64,000 nt of DNA from Alteribacillus bidgolensis (GCF_002886255.1 NZ_KZ614149.1:2046001-2110000), one strand, 5' to 3'. Positions 52,910-62,034 are shown, counted from the first letter of the stretch. Program-made: numbers and translations. The notes: a model not told the origin generated them from the sequence alone.

Positions 52910-53410
52910 TTATTTAGCCTCTTTCGCTGCATTTACAGCCGCTTCATAGTCCGGGTGATTGGTAGCCTCAGACACATATTCGGTATAGGTTACTTCATCA
53001 TTGCTGTCTATAACAAAAATGGAGCGTGCTAACAAACGAAGCTCTTCGATTGCCACTCCGTAATTTTTACCGAAGGAAAGGTCGCGGTGGTCGGATAACA
53101 CTTGAAGGTTATCGATACCTGCTGCTGCACACCATCTTTTTTGCGCAAATGGAAGGTCCACACTGATAGTAATGACTTCCACACCATCGAGGTTTGCTGC
53201 TTCTTCATTAAAACGGCGGGTCTGCTGGTCACATACACCAGTATCTACAGATGGCACTACACTGATCAGCCGTACTTTTCCTTTCGTGTCTGCTAACGTT
53301 ACTTCTGATAAATCGTTAGCAAGTACTTTAAAATCCGGTGCTTTGTCTCCCGGTTTTACTTCCTCTCCTAACAACGTAACAGGGTTCTCTTTAAATGTAA
53401 TTTCCGCCAT
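52910..53410 (-). CDS. tpx: Thiol peroxidase Tpx (atypical 2-Cys peroxiredoxin)
   Basis: Reduces hydroperoxides with thioredoxin. It has 166 residues. The peroxidatic cysteine is C60 in SVDTGVCDQQTRRF and the resolving cysteine is C94 in QKRWCAAAG, the spacing of E. coli Tpx. GAGGAGGAAGAAAC precedes the ATG. Upstream on the minus strand TTGAAA, 17 bp of spacer and TACTAT (about 53448-53476) form a weak SigA-type promoter. It ends with its own terminator and is monocistronic, as in B. subtilis. Confidence 0.96.
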   Translation of the reverse strand: MAEITFKENPVTLLGEEVKPGDKAPDFKVLANDLSEVTLADTKGKVRLISVVPSVDTGVCDQQTRRFNEEAANLDGVEVITISVDLPFAQKRWCAAAGIDNLQVLSDHRDLSFGKNYGVAIEELRLLARSIFVIDSNDEVTYTEYVSEATNHPDYEAAVNAAKEAK

Positions 53411-53524
53411 GTTTCTTCCTCCTCATTTTTTAAGTATGTACACTTTCAATAGTACGCTTCTATTTCTCACTTTTCAAACAACTAACATTAGTTATTTCAC
53501 TTACCCTTTTTAGACAAAAATAAA

Positions 53525-53556
53525 ACCCGGCAGAAATACATGTTTTCTGCACGGGT
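53525..53556 (-). terminator. Terminator of ytfJ
   Basis: ACCCGTGCAGAAA and TTTCTGCCGGGT pair with one mismatch. TTTATTTTTG follows on the minus strand. Confidence 0.8.
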
Positions 53557-53645
53557 AAATGACAAACATAGATACACCGCTGTATGACAGTATAGGCTCA
53601 TCAGCTGCAAGGAATAGAAGTTTAACCAAACGAAATACGCTTGTA

Positions 53646-54083
53646 CTAAATAGGAGGAGTTTGCCCTGGCGGATTTTGACCGTTGTTTTGATTATTTTGA
53701 TTTCCGTTTCCTTTAAGCATATCTTGTATTTTTTCTACCACTTGCGGCGTAAATTCAAGCAATTTTTCGTAAAGATGTGTGCTTTCATCCATGTGTACCA
53801 TTTTTACGCCTTTCGAATTAACGATAAGAAAAGCAATAGGAGTAATCGATACACCACCACCGCTTCCTCCTCCAAATGGGTGGTCCATCGCTGGATCACT
53901 GCTGCCGTTTTTCATAAATTCACTTCCGCCGGCGGCAAAACCGAAACCTACTCTGGTTACCGGCATAATCACACTGCCATCCGGTGTTTCTACCGGATCA
54001 CCGACTATGGTGTTTACGTCCACCATTTCTTTCAAGTTTTCCATCGCTGTGCGCATCAAGCCCTCAATAGGATGGTCAGTCAT
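53646..54083 (-). CDS. ytfJ: Sporulation protein YtfJ (GerW family)
   Basis: A 145-residue GerW-family protein linked to spore germination in B. subtilis. The N-terminal HPIEGLMRTAMENLKEMVDVNTIVGDPVETPDG, taken in pieces, and the glycine-rich FGGGSGGGVSITPIAFLIV are diagnostic. The C-terminal tail is Asn-, Gln- and Pro-rich and low in complexity. The start is ATG 54083, seven bases after AAGGAGG. It shares one base with the ytfI stop (TGATG), so translation is coupled. Confidence 0.92.
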   Translation of the reverse strand: MTDHPIEGLMRTAMENLKEMVDVNTIVGDPVETPDGSVIMPVTRVGFGFAAGGSEFMKNGSSDPAMDHPFGGGSGGGVSITPIAFLIVNSKGVKMVHMDESTHLYEKLLEFTPQVVEKIQDMLKGNGNQNNQNNGQNPPGQTPPI

Positions 54084-54763
54084 CAAGACGCCTCCTTGTT
54101 TTTAGTTTCTTCTTTCGTTTTTTGCCATAACTTAAATACGTTACCATTCATATGCTTCATCACACGAATTCCGGCAATGATAGCATGCCCCAGCCGCATA
54201 AAAAACATACATGAGAACGTGGTATCGGCTGCCTTCTTTTGAAAATTTGGCTTAATATCCATTTCCGGAGAGCATTTCCACTTAAATACTGCTGAAGCAA
54301 TGCCGGCTGCCATGCTTTTCACAGACCAAAGCATTCCTGTAAGAAACCCTGTCCAGGCAGCATCCCCTATACCGATTTCACTTTTCCAGTCAAATTCAAT
54401 AATTTTTATTTTTCCTAGAAAAGAAGTTAATATAGAGCGGAGTCCGTCTATGTGTTTCAGCCATAATTGAAGTATTTCCATTTGATTTTTTAATTCTTCC
54501 GGCGTTTCTTTTATATCCTTTTCTTTGTTGTTTCCTGCAGTACTTTTTGATTTTTCTTTAAATACGACAGAAGACGTTTCTTCATCAAAAGACATCACCG
54601 GTATTTCAAAGTTTTTGTAAAAAAAATACCACACCGTAATTTTAACGCGAATATCTTGTTTCTTGCTTTTTTGCTCAAACTGAATTGATATTTCGATAGG
54701 TGTTACTACGATAAAAACAGCCAGCAATAGCAGCCCGCCTGCAATAATGAGAAACCAAAACAT
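54083..54763 (-). CDS. ytfI: DUF2953 protein YtfI
   Basis: A 226-residue protein with an N-terminal membrane helix (about 3-22) and a beta-rich soluble part (IEISIQFEQKSKKQDIRVKITVW in pieces). A charged linker follows, then a C-terminal region with a hydrophobic stretch (WTGFLTGMLWSVKSMAAGI). It fits the DUF2953 family that accompanies ytfJ. Expression in the sporulation programme is inferred from the neighbour. No promoter could be placed in the 226 bp upstream. Confidence 0.85.
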   Translation of the reverse strand: MFWFLIIAGGLLLLAVFIVVTPIEISIQFEQKSKKQDIRVKITVWYFFYKNFEIPVMSFDEETSSVVFKEKSKSTAGNNKEKDIKETPEELKNQMEILQLWLKHIDGLRSILTSFLGKIKIIEFDWKSEIGIGDAAWTGFLTGMLWSVKSMAAGIASAVFKWKCSPEMDIKPNFQKKAADTTFSCMFFMRLGHAIIAGIRVMKHMNGNVFKLWQKTKEETKNKEAS

Positions 54764-54947
54764 ACATCATCCATCCGTCTATTATAATTTAATTACCATT
54801 ATAACCAATAATTTACACTACCAAACAGAAAAATGCTCCCTTCTTCAGGGACCGTAAAAAATTGCAAGAGATCGTTATCTCCATAAATTTCTTTCCATTG
54901 ATGCCTGTTGTCCGGCTCCGTTTAATACGATGCTTCCAAACTAAAAA

Positions 54948-54981
54948 AGCCTTCCCCATAACTTCCTTGTGGGGAAAGGCT
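54948..54981 (-). terminator. Terminator of sppA-yteJ
   Basis: AGCCTTTCCCCA and TGGGGAAGGCT pair with one bulge. TTTTTTAG follows on the minus strand. Confidence 0.85.
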
Positions 54982-54989
54982 CCTTTGGA

Positions 54990-55556
54990 TTATTTTTCGA
55001 CATGTATAACTCTCGTATCTCCAAACATATCATGAATACCTTGCTTTTCATTTGTAAATCCAACAACAATATAAATAATGTTAGTAATAACAAGGCTTCG
55101 ATATATGAAACGGCCTACTACTTCACGAAACAATAGATCGGGCCAAGTTAGAGGTGCTGCGTTCTTACGCACTACTTTTAATCCGAAAATCATTTTTCCA
55201 AGCGTTTGACCTAACCATTTTGTCATCAATAGAAAATAAACATAAGAAGTGATAGCACTAAGAACTCCTTGCAGCGTTAAAAAGCCGAGTATATTTACCG
55301 GTTGACTTTCGAGAAACATTAATGGGCTTAGAAGCAGACCATTTATACTGAATACGATCAGTAAATCAAACAGATACGCCCAAAATCTCATCCAAAAACC
55401 GGCATATCGTCTAGGGGGAACAATATCTTTTTCTTCATCTGCTAAAGAAGGTGCCGGTTTCTGCCCATAATCCTCAGAAAGCTCCTCCCTCTGCTGCTCA
55501 TTATATTCCATGTACTTCTTATCATTCTGATCTTCATTATGATTATTATTATCCAT
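54990..55556 (-). CDS. yteJ: RDD family membrane protein YteJ
   Basis: A 188-residue protein. The first 50 residues are hydrophilic, rich in Asn, Asp and Glu. Then comes the RDD domain, named for conserved Arg and Asp residues, with RRYAGFWMRFWAYLFDLLIV in its first helix and LGQTLGKMIFGLKVV. There are three membrane helices. Function is unknown. In B. subtilis yteJ follows sppA, as here (13-bp gap). The start is ATG 55556, eight bases after AAGGAGG. Confidence 0.9.
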   Translation of the reverse strand: MDNNNHNEDQNDKKYMEYNEQQREELSEDYGQKPAPSLADEEKDIVPPRRYAGFWMRFWAYLFDLLIVFSINGLLLSPLMFLESQPVNILGFLTLQGVLSAITSYVYFLLMTKWLGQTLGKMIFGLKVVRKNAAPLTWPDLLFREVVGRFIYRSLVITNIIYIVVGFTNEKQGIHDMFGDTRVIHVEK

Positions 55557-55569
55557 TCCGGGCACCTCC

Positions 55570-56568
55570 TTAGTCTGTGTATAAATACATGGCGCGCGGC
55601 GTTTCTGATTCCATAAGCAGTTCTTTTATTCCTAACAGCTCAGCATCATTTACAATCAAGCTGCGAGCGGAAGTTCCGAGGAATTGGTTCAACGCAAACG
55701 CTCCATGATATCGTACGACTTGCGGGTTATTAAGACCTTGGTCTTCTTCCATCAATGTTATAGTGTCTTCAAGCGAACCTAATTCATCGACTAAATCTAA
55801 TTCCTCTGCCTGCTTACCGGAATACACACGGCCATCGCCTATCTCACGAACTTCTTCTTCAGACATCCCGCGTCCATTTGCAATTACATTTACAAAATCA
55901 CTGTAAAAATCGTCAACCAGTGATTGAAGTATGTCTTCTTCTTCCTCTGTCATTTCACGATTTCCAGACATAATATCTTTAAACGGTCCGCTTTTAATGG
56001 TAGTAAATTCTATCCCTAACTCATCGGCTAATTCTGCATAATTAACGCTTTGCATAATAACGCCAATAGATCCGGTTACTGTCGCAGGGTGTGCAACAAT
56101 TTTATCGGCCGGAGCTGCTACATAATATCCGCCAGATGCTGCAGTGTTTCCCATGGATACATAAACAGGTTTCCCATTTTCCTCTTGGATTTCCTTCACT
56201 TTGTCATGTATTTCCGCACTTTCAACTACACCGCCTCCAGGTGTATTTACGCGCAGGATAATTCCGTTTATATTAGGATTTTCCCCAGCGCTTTCAAGCA
56301 TTTTCATAAACTGGCGGTGATTATACATACTTTGATTCATAAAAGAAGGAGTATTGCCTGTATCTTGAATGACTCCTTCAATATCAATTACTGCTATTTT
56401 TTCTTGCGGCTGTCCTTCTTGCATTATTTCTTCTTCAATTCCATCATTGCTTCCGCCAAACATGTTCTCAAAATTAGCAGATGCCATGTTCGTTACAAAT
56501 TGGAACCCTATCGATACTGCGAGCAGCAGAGCCGCTATTCCAAGCGCAAGCCACCTTTTCCCGCTCAT
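55570..56568 (-). CDS. sppA: Signal peptide peptidase SppA
   Basis: A membrane-bound serine protease of 332 residues that degrades released signal peptides. One N-terminal helix (about 7-25) anchors the catalytic domain outside the membrane. The nucleophile is S145 in AASGGYYV and the general base K197 in SGPFKD. The 52-residue spacing equals that of B. subtilis SppA (S147/K199). VNTPGGGVVES is the preceding substrate loop. It starts 17 bp after the amidohydrolase stop and precedes yteJ, so all three may share a transcript. Confidence 0.94.
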   Translation of the reverse strand: MSGKRWLALGIAALLLAVSIGFQFVTNMASANFENMFGGSNDGIEEEIMQEGQPQEKIAVIDIEGVIQDTGNTPSFMNQSMYNHRQFMKMLESAGENPNINGIILRVNTPGGGVVESAEIHDKVKEIQEENGKPVYVSMGNTAASGGYYVAAPADKIVAHPATVTGSIGVIMQSVNYAELADELGIEFTTIKSGPFKDIMSGNREMTEEEEDILQSLVDDFYSDFVNVIANGRGMSEEEVREIGDGRVYSGKQAEELDLVDELGSLEDTITLMEEDQGLNNPQVVRYHGAFALNQFLGTSARSLIVNDAELLGIKELLMESETPRAMYLYTD

Positions 56569-56585
56569 TTTGCAGTCCTCCTCTA

Positions 56586-58190
56586 TTATTTGTTTTTATT
56601 CAAGTTATTGTATTGAAATTCGTCGTCAATCACTGTTCCTTTAACGTTGGTTTTAATAATATCATCTGCGCATATATTGAAAATGTCTTGATCTAAAATA
56701 GTAAAGTCGGCAGCATAACCCGGAGCTATTTTTCCCATTTCTTTTTCTTTCCCAATAGATTTCGCACTTCCTGTCGTATAAAGAGATACCGCTTCATAAG
56801 GACTTAACTTTTGTTCAGGAAGATAGCCGCTGTGGGTTTCGTTTTGATTTTTTCTAGTTATAGCTGCTTGAATTCCTTCTAACGGATCAACTGGTTCAAT
56901 TGGAGCATCTGAACTTCCTGCACATTCTACTCCTCTCTCGAGCAGCGTCTTCCAAGCGAATGAATAAGACAATCTGGCTGAACCAAGTCTTTCTTGTACC
57001 CAAGGAAAGTCGGACAATACGAACCGCGGCTGTAAATCCAATACGACATCTAATGCTTTTAATCTGTCTATTAAATCAGGAGGAGTAATTTGGGCATGTA
57101 TAATACGATCCTTTTTGCCTTTAGGAACTGGATGCGCTTCAAGAGCTTCTACAGCATATTCTAATGCTAAATCTCCTATCGTATGGATAGCAGCCGGCAT
57201 GTTTATATCCCGTGCTTTTTTGACCAGTTCTTTTAAATGTTCCTTGGAATGGATAGCTACACCAGAAGTGTCTGGGGAATCATTATAGGGATGGCGTAAA
57301 AGCGCCGTCCTTCCACCAAGCGCCCCATCAGCGAAAATTTTCACTGCTCCAAATGATAGAAAGTCGTTTACAGGACCGTATTCATATCCCAGCTGCCTGA
57401 AGTCATCTAATACTTCATGATGGACAAGCAGATTGGCTCTAAATTTCCACTGTTTATCATTGATAACATCTTGAAAGGCTTGAAATGTTCTATGAAAACC
57501 GCCGTAATAATTTAAATCCTCCGTATGTCCGCCGGTTAGACCTTTTTCTACCATATGATAAACAGCCGAATCTAATGCTTTTTTCAACTCCTTATCACTT
57601 ACGGGCGGCTGTACTGCTTTCACTAAATCTGCAGCTTGATCCAACAAGTATCCAGTTTCTTCACCATTGGTATCTCTGACGATAATACCCCCTGATGGGT
57701 CAGGTGTATCTTTATGAATCCCTGCTTCGTCCAATGCAATGGAATTCGCAAGAGCAGCATGCCGGCAAATTCTCGTCAGCAAAATAGGATTTTTCGGAGC
57801 AATTTCATCTAATTCTGCTTTGTGAAAAATTTTTCTATCTGCAAAATTATTTTCGTTCCACCCTTCTCCAATCAGCCATTGTCCTTCTTTTAGCATGCTG
57901 GCTTTTTCTGCTAAAGCGCTTTTCATGGCATCAGCGTCCTTGAATGCAGACAGATCTAATCGCAGCATGGTTTCCCCTAATCCAATCATATGTAAATGAC
58001 TGTCGGTAAAACCAGGAAACATGACAGCATTTTTTAAGTCGATGCGGCGTTCGATAATGGAATAATTTCTTTCTAAACTCTCTTTTTCTCCTATGGCCAC
58101 TATTTTCCCTTTTTCAGTATAGACAGCTTCGGTACTATCTTTTTCATGCTCCATCGTATATATTTTTCCGTTAAACCATAGCGTTCCCAC
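56586..58190 (-). CDS. ytcJ: Amidohydrolase (YtcJ-like, Amidohydro_3)
   Basis: A metal-dependent hydrolase of 534 residues. The metal site has HxH (DSHLHMIG), the VKIFADGALGGRTALL segment, AIHTIGD and GSSDAPIEP. The C-terminal IAPGYAADFTILD returns to the beta-sandwich. YtcJ-type enzymes act on amide bonds, but the substrate cannot be told here. The start codon is GTG at 58190 with only a distant GGAAAG upstream, so the exact start is uncertain. It is just upstream of sppA. In B. subtilis an amidohydrolase gene also lies in this general region; the symbol is given on family resemblance. Confidence 0.78.
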   Translation of the reverse strand: MGTLWFNGKIYTMEHEKDSTEAVYTEKGKIVAIGEKESLERNYSIIERRIDLKNAVMFPGFTDSHLHMIGLGETMLRLDLSAFKDADAMKSALAEKASMLKEGQWLIGEGWNENNFADRKIFHKAELDEIAPKNPILLTRICRHAALANSIALDEAGIHKDTPDPSGGIIVRDTNGEETGYLLDQAADLVKAVQPPVSDKELKKALDSAVYHMVEKGLTGGHTEDLNYYGGFHRTFQAFQDVINDKQWKFRANLLVHHEVLDDFRQLGYEYGPVNDFLSFGAVKIFADGALGGRTALLRHPYNDSPDTSGVAIHSKEHLKELVKKARDINMPAAIHTIGDLALEYAVEALEAHPVPKGKKDRIIHAQITPPDLIDRLKALDVVLDLQPRFVLSDFPWVQERLGSARLSYSFAWKTLLERGVECAGSSDAPIEPVDPLEGIQAAITRKNQNETHSGYLPEQKLSPYEAVSLYTTGSAKSIGKEKEMGKIAPGYAADFTILDQDIFNICADDIIKTNVKGTVIDDEFQYNNLNKNK

Positions 58191-58341
58191 CTGTTATAAC
58201 ACCAACTTTCCATAACTGTTTACGAGTAACATCCATAAAAGTTTCACCTTATTAACGTACAATATTTATATTGATGTGTCATCTGTTGCGAAAAATATAG
58301 AGATAGTCAACCAAAATAAAAAGAATATAATTTCCTAGATA

Positions 58342-58420
58342 ATCAGAAAAACTCGACTTGCTGCCTAGTCCTTATGGCAGAAGAGTGAGTTTCCCTTATG
58401 CTATAATTCTTTAGCAAAGG
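58342..58420 (+). repeat. Repeat B, diverged copy
   Basis: TCAGAAAAACTCGACTTGC, CTAGTCCTTATGGCAG, TTTCCCTTATGCTATAATTC and TTTAGCAAAGG match the family. The right inverted end is missing, and repeat A follows immediately. Confidence 0.75.
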
Positions 58421-58423
58421 AAC

Positions 58424-58542
58424 AAAAGCGAAAGGCCCTGAATAGCCGCGACAGGTTCTGGACCTTTCGCGAAGGGTCGTCTGCGGACCGAGTCGAAAGG
58501 GAAGAAACCCCGAGCGGCTGGGCGCTTAAACTAGACGCGGCC
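58424..58542 (+). repeat. Repeat A, short variant
   Basis: A 119-bp element starting AAAAGCGAAAGGCCCTG and ending CGAGCGGCTGGGCGCTTAAA with CTAGACGCGG. The ends match the two longer copies near accDA. The middle (GGACCTTTCGCGAAGGGTC) is different and contains its own hairpin. Confidence 0.7.
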
Positions 58543-58601
58543 AAAATGATATGGATGGAAATAGTTACCCACAATTGAAAAAAATATAATTTCTTAGACA
58601 G

Positions 58602-58639
58602 AAAAAAAGTCTCCCGCCATTTACATGATTGGGGGAGAC
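58602..58639 (-). terminator. Terminator of nifZ-thiI
   Basis: GTCTCCC and GGGAGAC form a 7-bp stem with a 17-base loop. TTTTTTTCTG follows on the minus strand. Confidence 0.8.
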
Positions 58640-58648
58640 AATGACGTA

Positions 58649-59857
58649 TTATAAGAGATCATCCATTTGTTGATCGGCGCTTTCTTCTTCGCTTCCAATG
58701 TTCAAAGTTTCAACTTTTTTCACGGTCTCTTCAATAAACGGCTCAAAATCAAAGGCTTCCTCGAACCTGGCTGCTTTATCTCGACGCGGTTTTGTAACAG
58801 AATCAGAAGGCAGAAAGATCGTACAGCAATCTTCATATGGCAGAACGGATGTGGAATACGTGCCTATTTTTTCGGCAACTTCCACTACTTCTTGTTTGTC
58901 CATTGTTATTAAAGGTCTTAGAATGGGCATGTTGGTTACTTCATTAATCGTATGCATGCTCTCTAAGGTTTGCGAAGCAACTTGTCCGAGACTTTCACCA
59001 TTCACAATTGCTTTAGCATTTTGTATATCTGCTATTTTTTCTGTGATACGAAGCATCATGCGCCGCATAATCGTCATAGCATAATTCGATGGAATGTTGG
59101 CATGAATAGCTTTTTGAAGTTCTGTGAATGGAACAACGTGCAACCTGATCCGCCCGCCAAAGCTTGTTAATATTTTTGTTAAATCTTCTACTTTTTTTCT
59201 TGCTCGTTCATTTGTATAAGGAGGGCTGTGAAAGTGTACTGCCTCTAATTCAGCTCCTCTTTTCATTGCTAAATATCCAGCGACCGGACTGTCAATTCCT
59301 CCGGAAAGCATAAGAGTTACTTTCCCGGCTGTACCAACTGGCAGCCCGCCTGAACCTGCCATTCTGCCGCAAGTAATATACGTGCCTTGTTCCCTCACTT
59401 CTACCACTACTTCTACATCAGGATGATGCACATCTACGGTTACTTCGTCTGTGTTACGAAGAATATGACCGCCGATATACTGGTTTAAATCTTGAGATCG
59501 AACCGGAAACGGTTTATAGGAACGGCGGGCACTAACTTTAAATGTTCCTTTTTTTCCTTCGTGCTGTAAAAAAGCTTGCAGTGCTGCTTCTTTAATTGCT
59601 TCTATTTCGTTTTCCGCTTTCATCGCTAAACTAAATGAAGAGATACCAAAAATGTGCCTTAGCTTTTCCATTACAGGATCTGGTTTTTCTTCATTCAATT
59701 CAATCATCATCCGTCCGTATGTGCGCCGCACTTTACAGCTGGGATGTTCACGAATAGTAAACTGTATATTTTCTTTCAATTTTTTTTCGAAATCGCTGCG
59801 GTTTCTTCCTTTCAAGGCCAGCTCGCCGTAACGAATTAAAATGTGGTCATATTTCAT
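58649..59857 (-). CDS. thiI: tRNA 4-thiouridine synthetase ThiI
   Basis: Adenylates U8 of tRNA and transfers sulfur to make s4U; it is also linked to thiamine thiazole synthesis. It has 402 residues: an N-terminal ferredoxin-like region, the THUMP domain (about 60-165), and the PP-loop ATPase with SGGIDSPVAGYL. It lacks the rhodanese domain of E. coli ThiI, as in other Bacilli. There the neighbouring desulfurase NifZ is thought to hand sulfur over directly. Its ATG shares one base with the nifZ stop (TAATG), so the two are coupled. Confidence 0.95.
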   Translation of the reverse strand: MKYDHILIRYGELALKGRNRSDFEKKLKENIQFTIREHPSCKVRRTYGRMMIELNEEKPDPVMEKLRHIFGISSFSLAMKAENEIEAIKEAALQAFLQHEGKKGTFKVSARRSYKPFPVRSQDLNQYIGGHILRNTDEVTVDVHHPDVEVVVEVREQGTYITCGRMAGSGGLPVGTAGKVTLMLSGGIDSPVAGYLAMKRGAELEAVHFHSPPYTNERARKKVEDLTKILTSFGGRIRLHVVPFTELQKAIHANIPSNYAMTIMRRMMLRITEKIADIQNAKAIVNGESLGQVASQTLESMHTINEVTNMPILRPLITMDKQEVVEVAEKIGTYSTSVLPYEDCCTIFLPSDSVTKPRRDKAARFEEAFDFEPFIEETVKKVETLNIGSEEESADQQMDDLL

Positions 59858-61008
59858 TAGCGTTCCGCTCCCATTACCTTTTTCATTTCTGGTATGATTT
59901 CATGAAAAATTTCTAAAAGCTCTGTTATTTCTTCTTCGGCAGTATCAAAAGAAAAACTAGCTCTAATAGCACTTTCAGCCCGTGCTGGACCTAAGCCAGC
60001 AGCTTCAACAACAGCACTTGGCTCTTTAAGCTTTGATGAACAGGCCGATTTAGTGGATAAGTGAAAATCTCGTTTCGTAAGTTCCTGGATAATCACTTCA
60101 GGTTTTAATCCTGGAAACGACACATTTACAATGTGAGGTGCTGCACCTTGATCAGGTGTATTCACTTCAGCCCCTTCCATCTCCTGTAAACGATGAATCA
60201 AATAATCTTTCAATTGACAAAGGCGTTGTTCTTCCGTTGCTAAACGCTGCCTGGATATACGGAGGGCTTTTGCCATAGCTGTAATACCGGGTACATTTTC
60301 CGTACCAGCCCGATATGTTTGTTCCTGCGTTCCTCCATGAAACAAAGGGGAAAGAACAGTACCCTCTTTCAAAAATAATACGCCCGTCCCTTTTACACCG
60401 TGGAATTTATGCCCGGAAATGGTGCACAAATCCACTTTTGCTGCATGCAGATCCAAAGGTACATGGGCTGCACCTTGAACATGGTCTGTATGAAAATACA
60501 GCTTCGGAAACTTTTTTAAGCGTTCCCCTATTTCTTGAATGGGTTGAATCGTTCCAATCTCATTATTCACATGAATAACCGAAACGAGCGTCGTATCATT
60601 TCGAACTTCTTTCTCTATGTCTTCTGGACGAACTCTTCCTTCTCGGTCGACTGACACATAAGTCACTTCGAACCCAAATGCCTCTAATTGCGAAAAAGCT
60701 TCTTTTACAGATGGATGCTCAACCGTCGTCGTAATTAAGTGTCTGCCCCTATTTCTATGCTCTAAAGCTGTTCCTTTAATGGCAAGATTATTCCCCTCTG
60801 TGCCACCGGAAGTAAACACAATCTCTTCTGCTTTTGTTTTTAATAAGGAGGCCACAGATTCTCTTGCTTTATTTAATAACATTTCCGCTTCTACACCTGG
60901 TTTGTGCAGCGAAGACGGATTGCCAAAATATGAGGAAGCCGCTTCTTGATAAGCGTGAAGTACTTCCTGCCATGGTTTTGTTGTGGCACTATTGTCTAAG
61001 TACACCAT
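59857..61008 (-). CDS. nifZ: Cysteine desulfurase NifZ (partner of ThiI)
   Basis: A PLP-dependent class V aminotransferase-fold enzyme that takes sulfur from cysteine. The PLP lysine is K201 in SGHKFHGVKG, and the sulfur-accepting cysteine sits in STKSACSSK (about residue 322). The 383 residues and the coupling to thiI fit B. subtilis NifZ (YtbJ), which supplies sulfur for tRNA s4U. GGAGCAGGAAAT lies before the ATG. Together with thiI it is a two-gene operon. Confidence 0.94.
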   Translation of the reverse strand: MVYLDNSATTKPWQEVLHAYQEAASSYFGNPSSLHKPGVEAEMLLNKARESVASLLKTKAEEIVFTSGGTEGNNLAIKGTALEHRNRGRHLITTTVEHPSVKEAFSQLEAFGFEVTYVSVDREGRVRPEDIEKEVRNDTTLVSVIHVNNEIGTIQPIQEIGERLKKFPKLYFHTDHVQGAAHVPLDLHAAKVDLCTISGHKFHGVKGTGVLFLKEGTVLSPLFHGGTQEQTYRAGTENVPGITAMAKALRISRQRLATEEQRLCQLKDYLIHRLQEMEGAEVNTPDQGAAPHIVNVSFPGLKPEVIIQELTKRDFHLSTKSACSSKLKEPSAVVEAAGLGPARAESAIRASFSFDTAEEEITELLEIFHEIIPEMKKVMGAER

Positions 61009-61116
61009 ATTTCCTGCTCCTTTTCCTCACAGGTTTTTCTACTTTTTCTATTTATTTTGTACAAAAATAACGCATGCTGCTGCTCAAAACGGCCTCTCTT
61101 CAACCAAACCGTTCTG

Positions 61117-61209
61117 TTTAGAAAAACTTGGCTTACCGCCGAATCTAATGGCGGAAGTCGTAGTTTTACTTATACTTTGATCCTTTAGCAAAGTTAAGCT
61201 TTTCTAAAG
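61117..61209 (+). repeat. Repeat B, reference full-length copy
   Basis: A 93-bp copy with all blocks: TTTAGAAAAACTTGGCTTACC, CCGAATCTAATGGCGGAAG, TTTTACTTATACTTTGATCC, TTTAGCAAAGTTAAGC and TTTTCTAAAG. The ends TTTAGAAAA and TTTTCTAAA are inverted repeats. Confidence 0.85.
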
Positions 61210-61472
61210 GATAAAACAGGACCGTTCCTTCCCTTTATACCATTTCATTCTGTTCCTGATTTTAGGATGCGACACTATATATTAACACATAATCATATCT
61301 TTAGAAAAATCCTGTTTGCCGTGAAATTCCTTATCGAACATGACATCTTTCGCTTATTCTGCTGATCGATTTTCTTTATCCATTTTTAATTAGAAAAACT
61401 TCAAGTGTCTATGATTTCAGATTGTTAATATAAAATAGCTTACTTTGATGTTACTTTATTATATTTAACAGT

Positions 61473-61507
61473 TAAAAAAGCTGGCCTTTATAAAAGGTTC
61501 AGCTTTT
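61473..61507 (-). terminator. Terminator after the acidic membrane-protein gene
   Basis: AAAAGCTGAACCTTT and AAAGGCCAGCTTTTTT pair with one mismatch around a 4-base loop, ending in a U tract on the minus strand. Confidence 0.8.
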
Positions 61508-61517
61508 CATTGTTCGG

Positions 61518-61907
61518 TTATTCATTTATTATTTCAAGCAGCTCGTCAACGGAAATCGTTCCTTCTTCCGAGGCAATGTGTATCGCCTCGGAGCTATAGT
61601 CGTTTCCATTTTGTAAAGCTAGTGAGGTAGAGGGAGAAGCATTGCTGTTCTCATCGGAAGCGCTGTTTTCGTTAACGGCACCTTCGTCCTCCCTATCATT
61701 TTCTTCGTGCTTGGATTCATCACTTGAAAAAGAATTATGCTCGGACGGAGTAATGCCCAATTCCTGATCAAGCTCTGCCGCAAGCTCTTCTGTTGATTTT
61801 TGTTCAACTGCTGTATCTTCTTTCTCCACATAAAACATAACCCCTGCTGCTCCTAAAATGGTAAAACAAAGAACGATTATAACAGCTACCTTATAGATAG
61901 GCTGCAT
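61518..61907 (-). CDS. Hypothetical membrane-anchored acidic protein
   Basis: A 129-residue protein with one N-terminal membrane helix (about 6-26, KVAVIIVLCFTILGAAGVMFYV). A very acidic, Ser-, Glu- and Asn-rich low-complexity region follows (about 35-110), then a short hydrophobic-acidic end (TISVDELLEIINE). There is no lipobox, so it is probably anchored by the helix with the tail outside. GGAAGGAAGGATGG precedes the ATG. It lies between ezrA and nifZ, where B. subtilis has braB. Function unknown. Confidence 0.7.
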   Translation of the reverse strand: MQPIYKVAVIIVLCFTILGAAGVMFYVEKEDTAVEQKSTEELAAELDQELGITPSEHNSFSSDESKHEENDREDEGAVNENSASDENSNASPSTSLALQNGNDYSSEAIHIASEEGTISVDELLEIINE

Positions 61908-62034
61908 CCATCCTTCCTCCTTCCTGATGCGGCTATTATATCATTTAATGTAGAAGAAGCGAAGGAAATATCGAACTTTCGTATGTAAACAAGAGTTATT
62001 TTTAGACAAAAAGACCTAAATAATGATAAAACAC

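Larger units (their letters stand above)
58191..58648. other. Repeat-filled interval between thiI and the amidohydrolase gene
   Basis: Its 458 bp hold repeat B (58342-58420) followed directly by repeat A (58424-58542), then the thiI terminator. 58191-58340 is AT-rich with no recognisable feature and should include the promoter of the amidohydrolase gene. Confidence 0.65.
61009..61517. other. Gene-free interval between a small membrane protein gene and nifZ
   Basis: Its 509 bp hold one full repeat B (61117-61209), two degenerate left ends (TTTAGAAAAATCCTGTTTGCC near 61299-61319 and ATTAGAAAAACTTC near 61389) and the terminator of the next gene. No ORF of note. Confidence 0.6.

Noticed and set aside
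53559..54242. 227-codon plus-strand frame opposite ytfJ-ytfI
   Set aside because: It is the shadow of two well-supported, translationally coupled genes on the minus strand.
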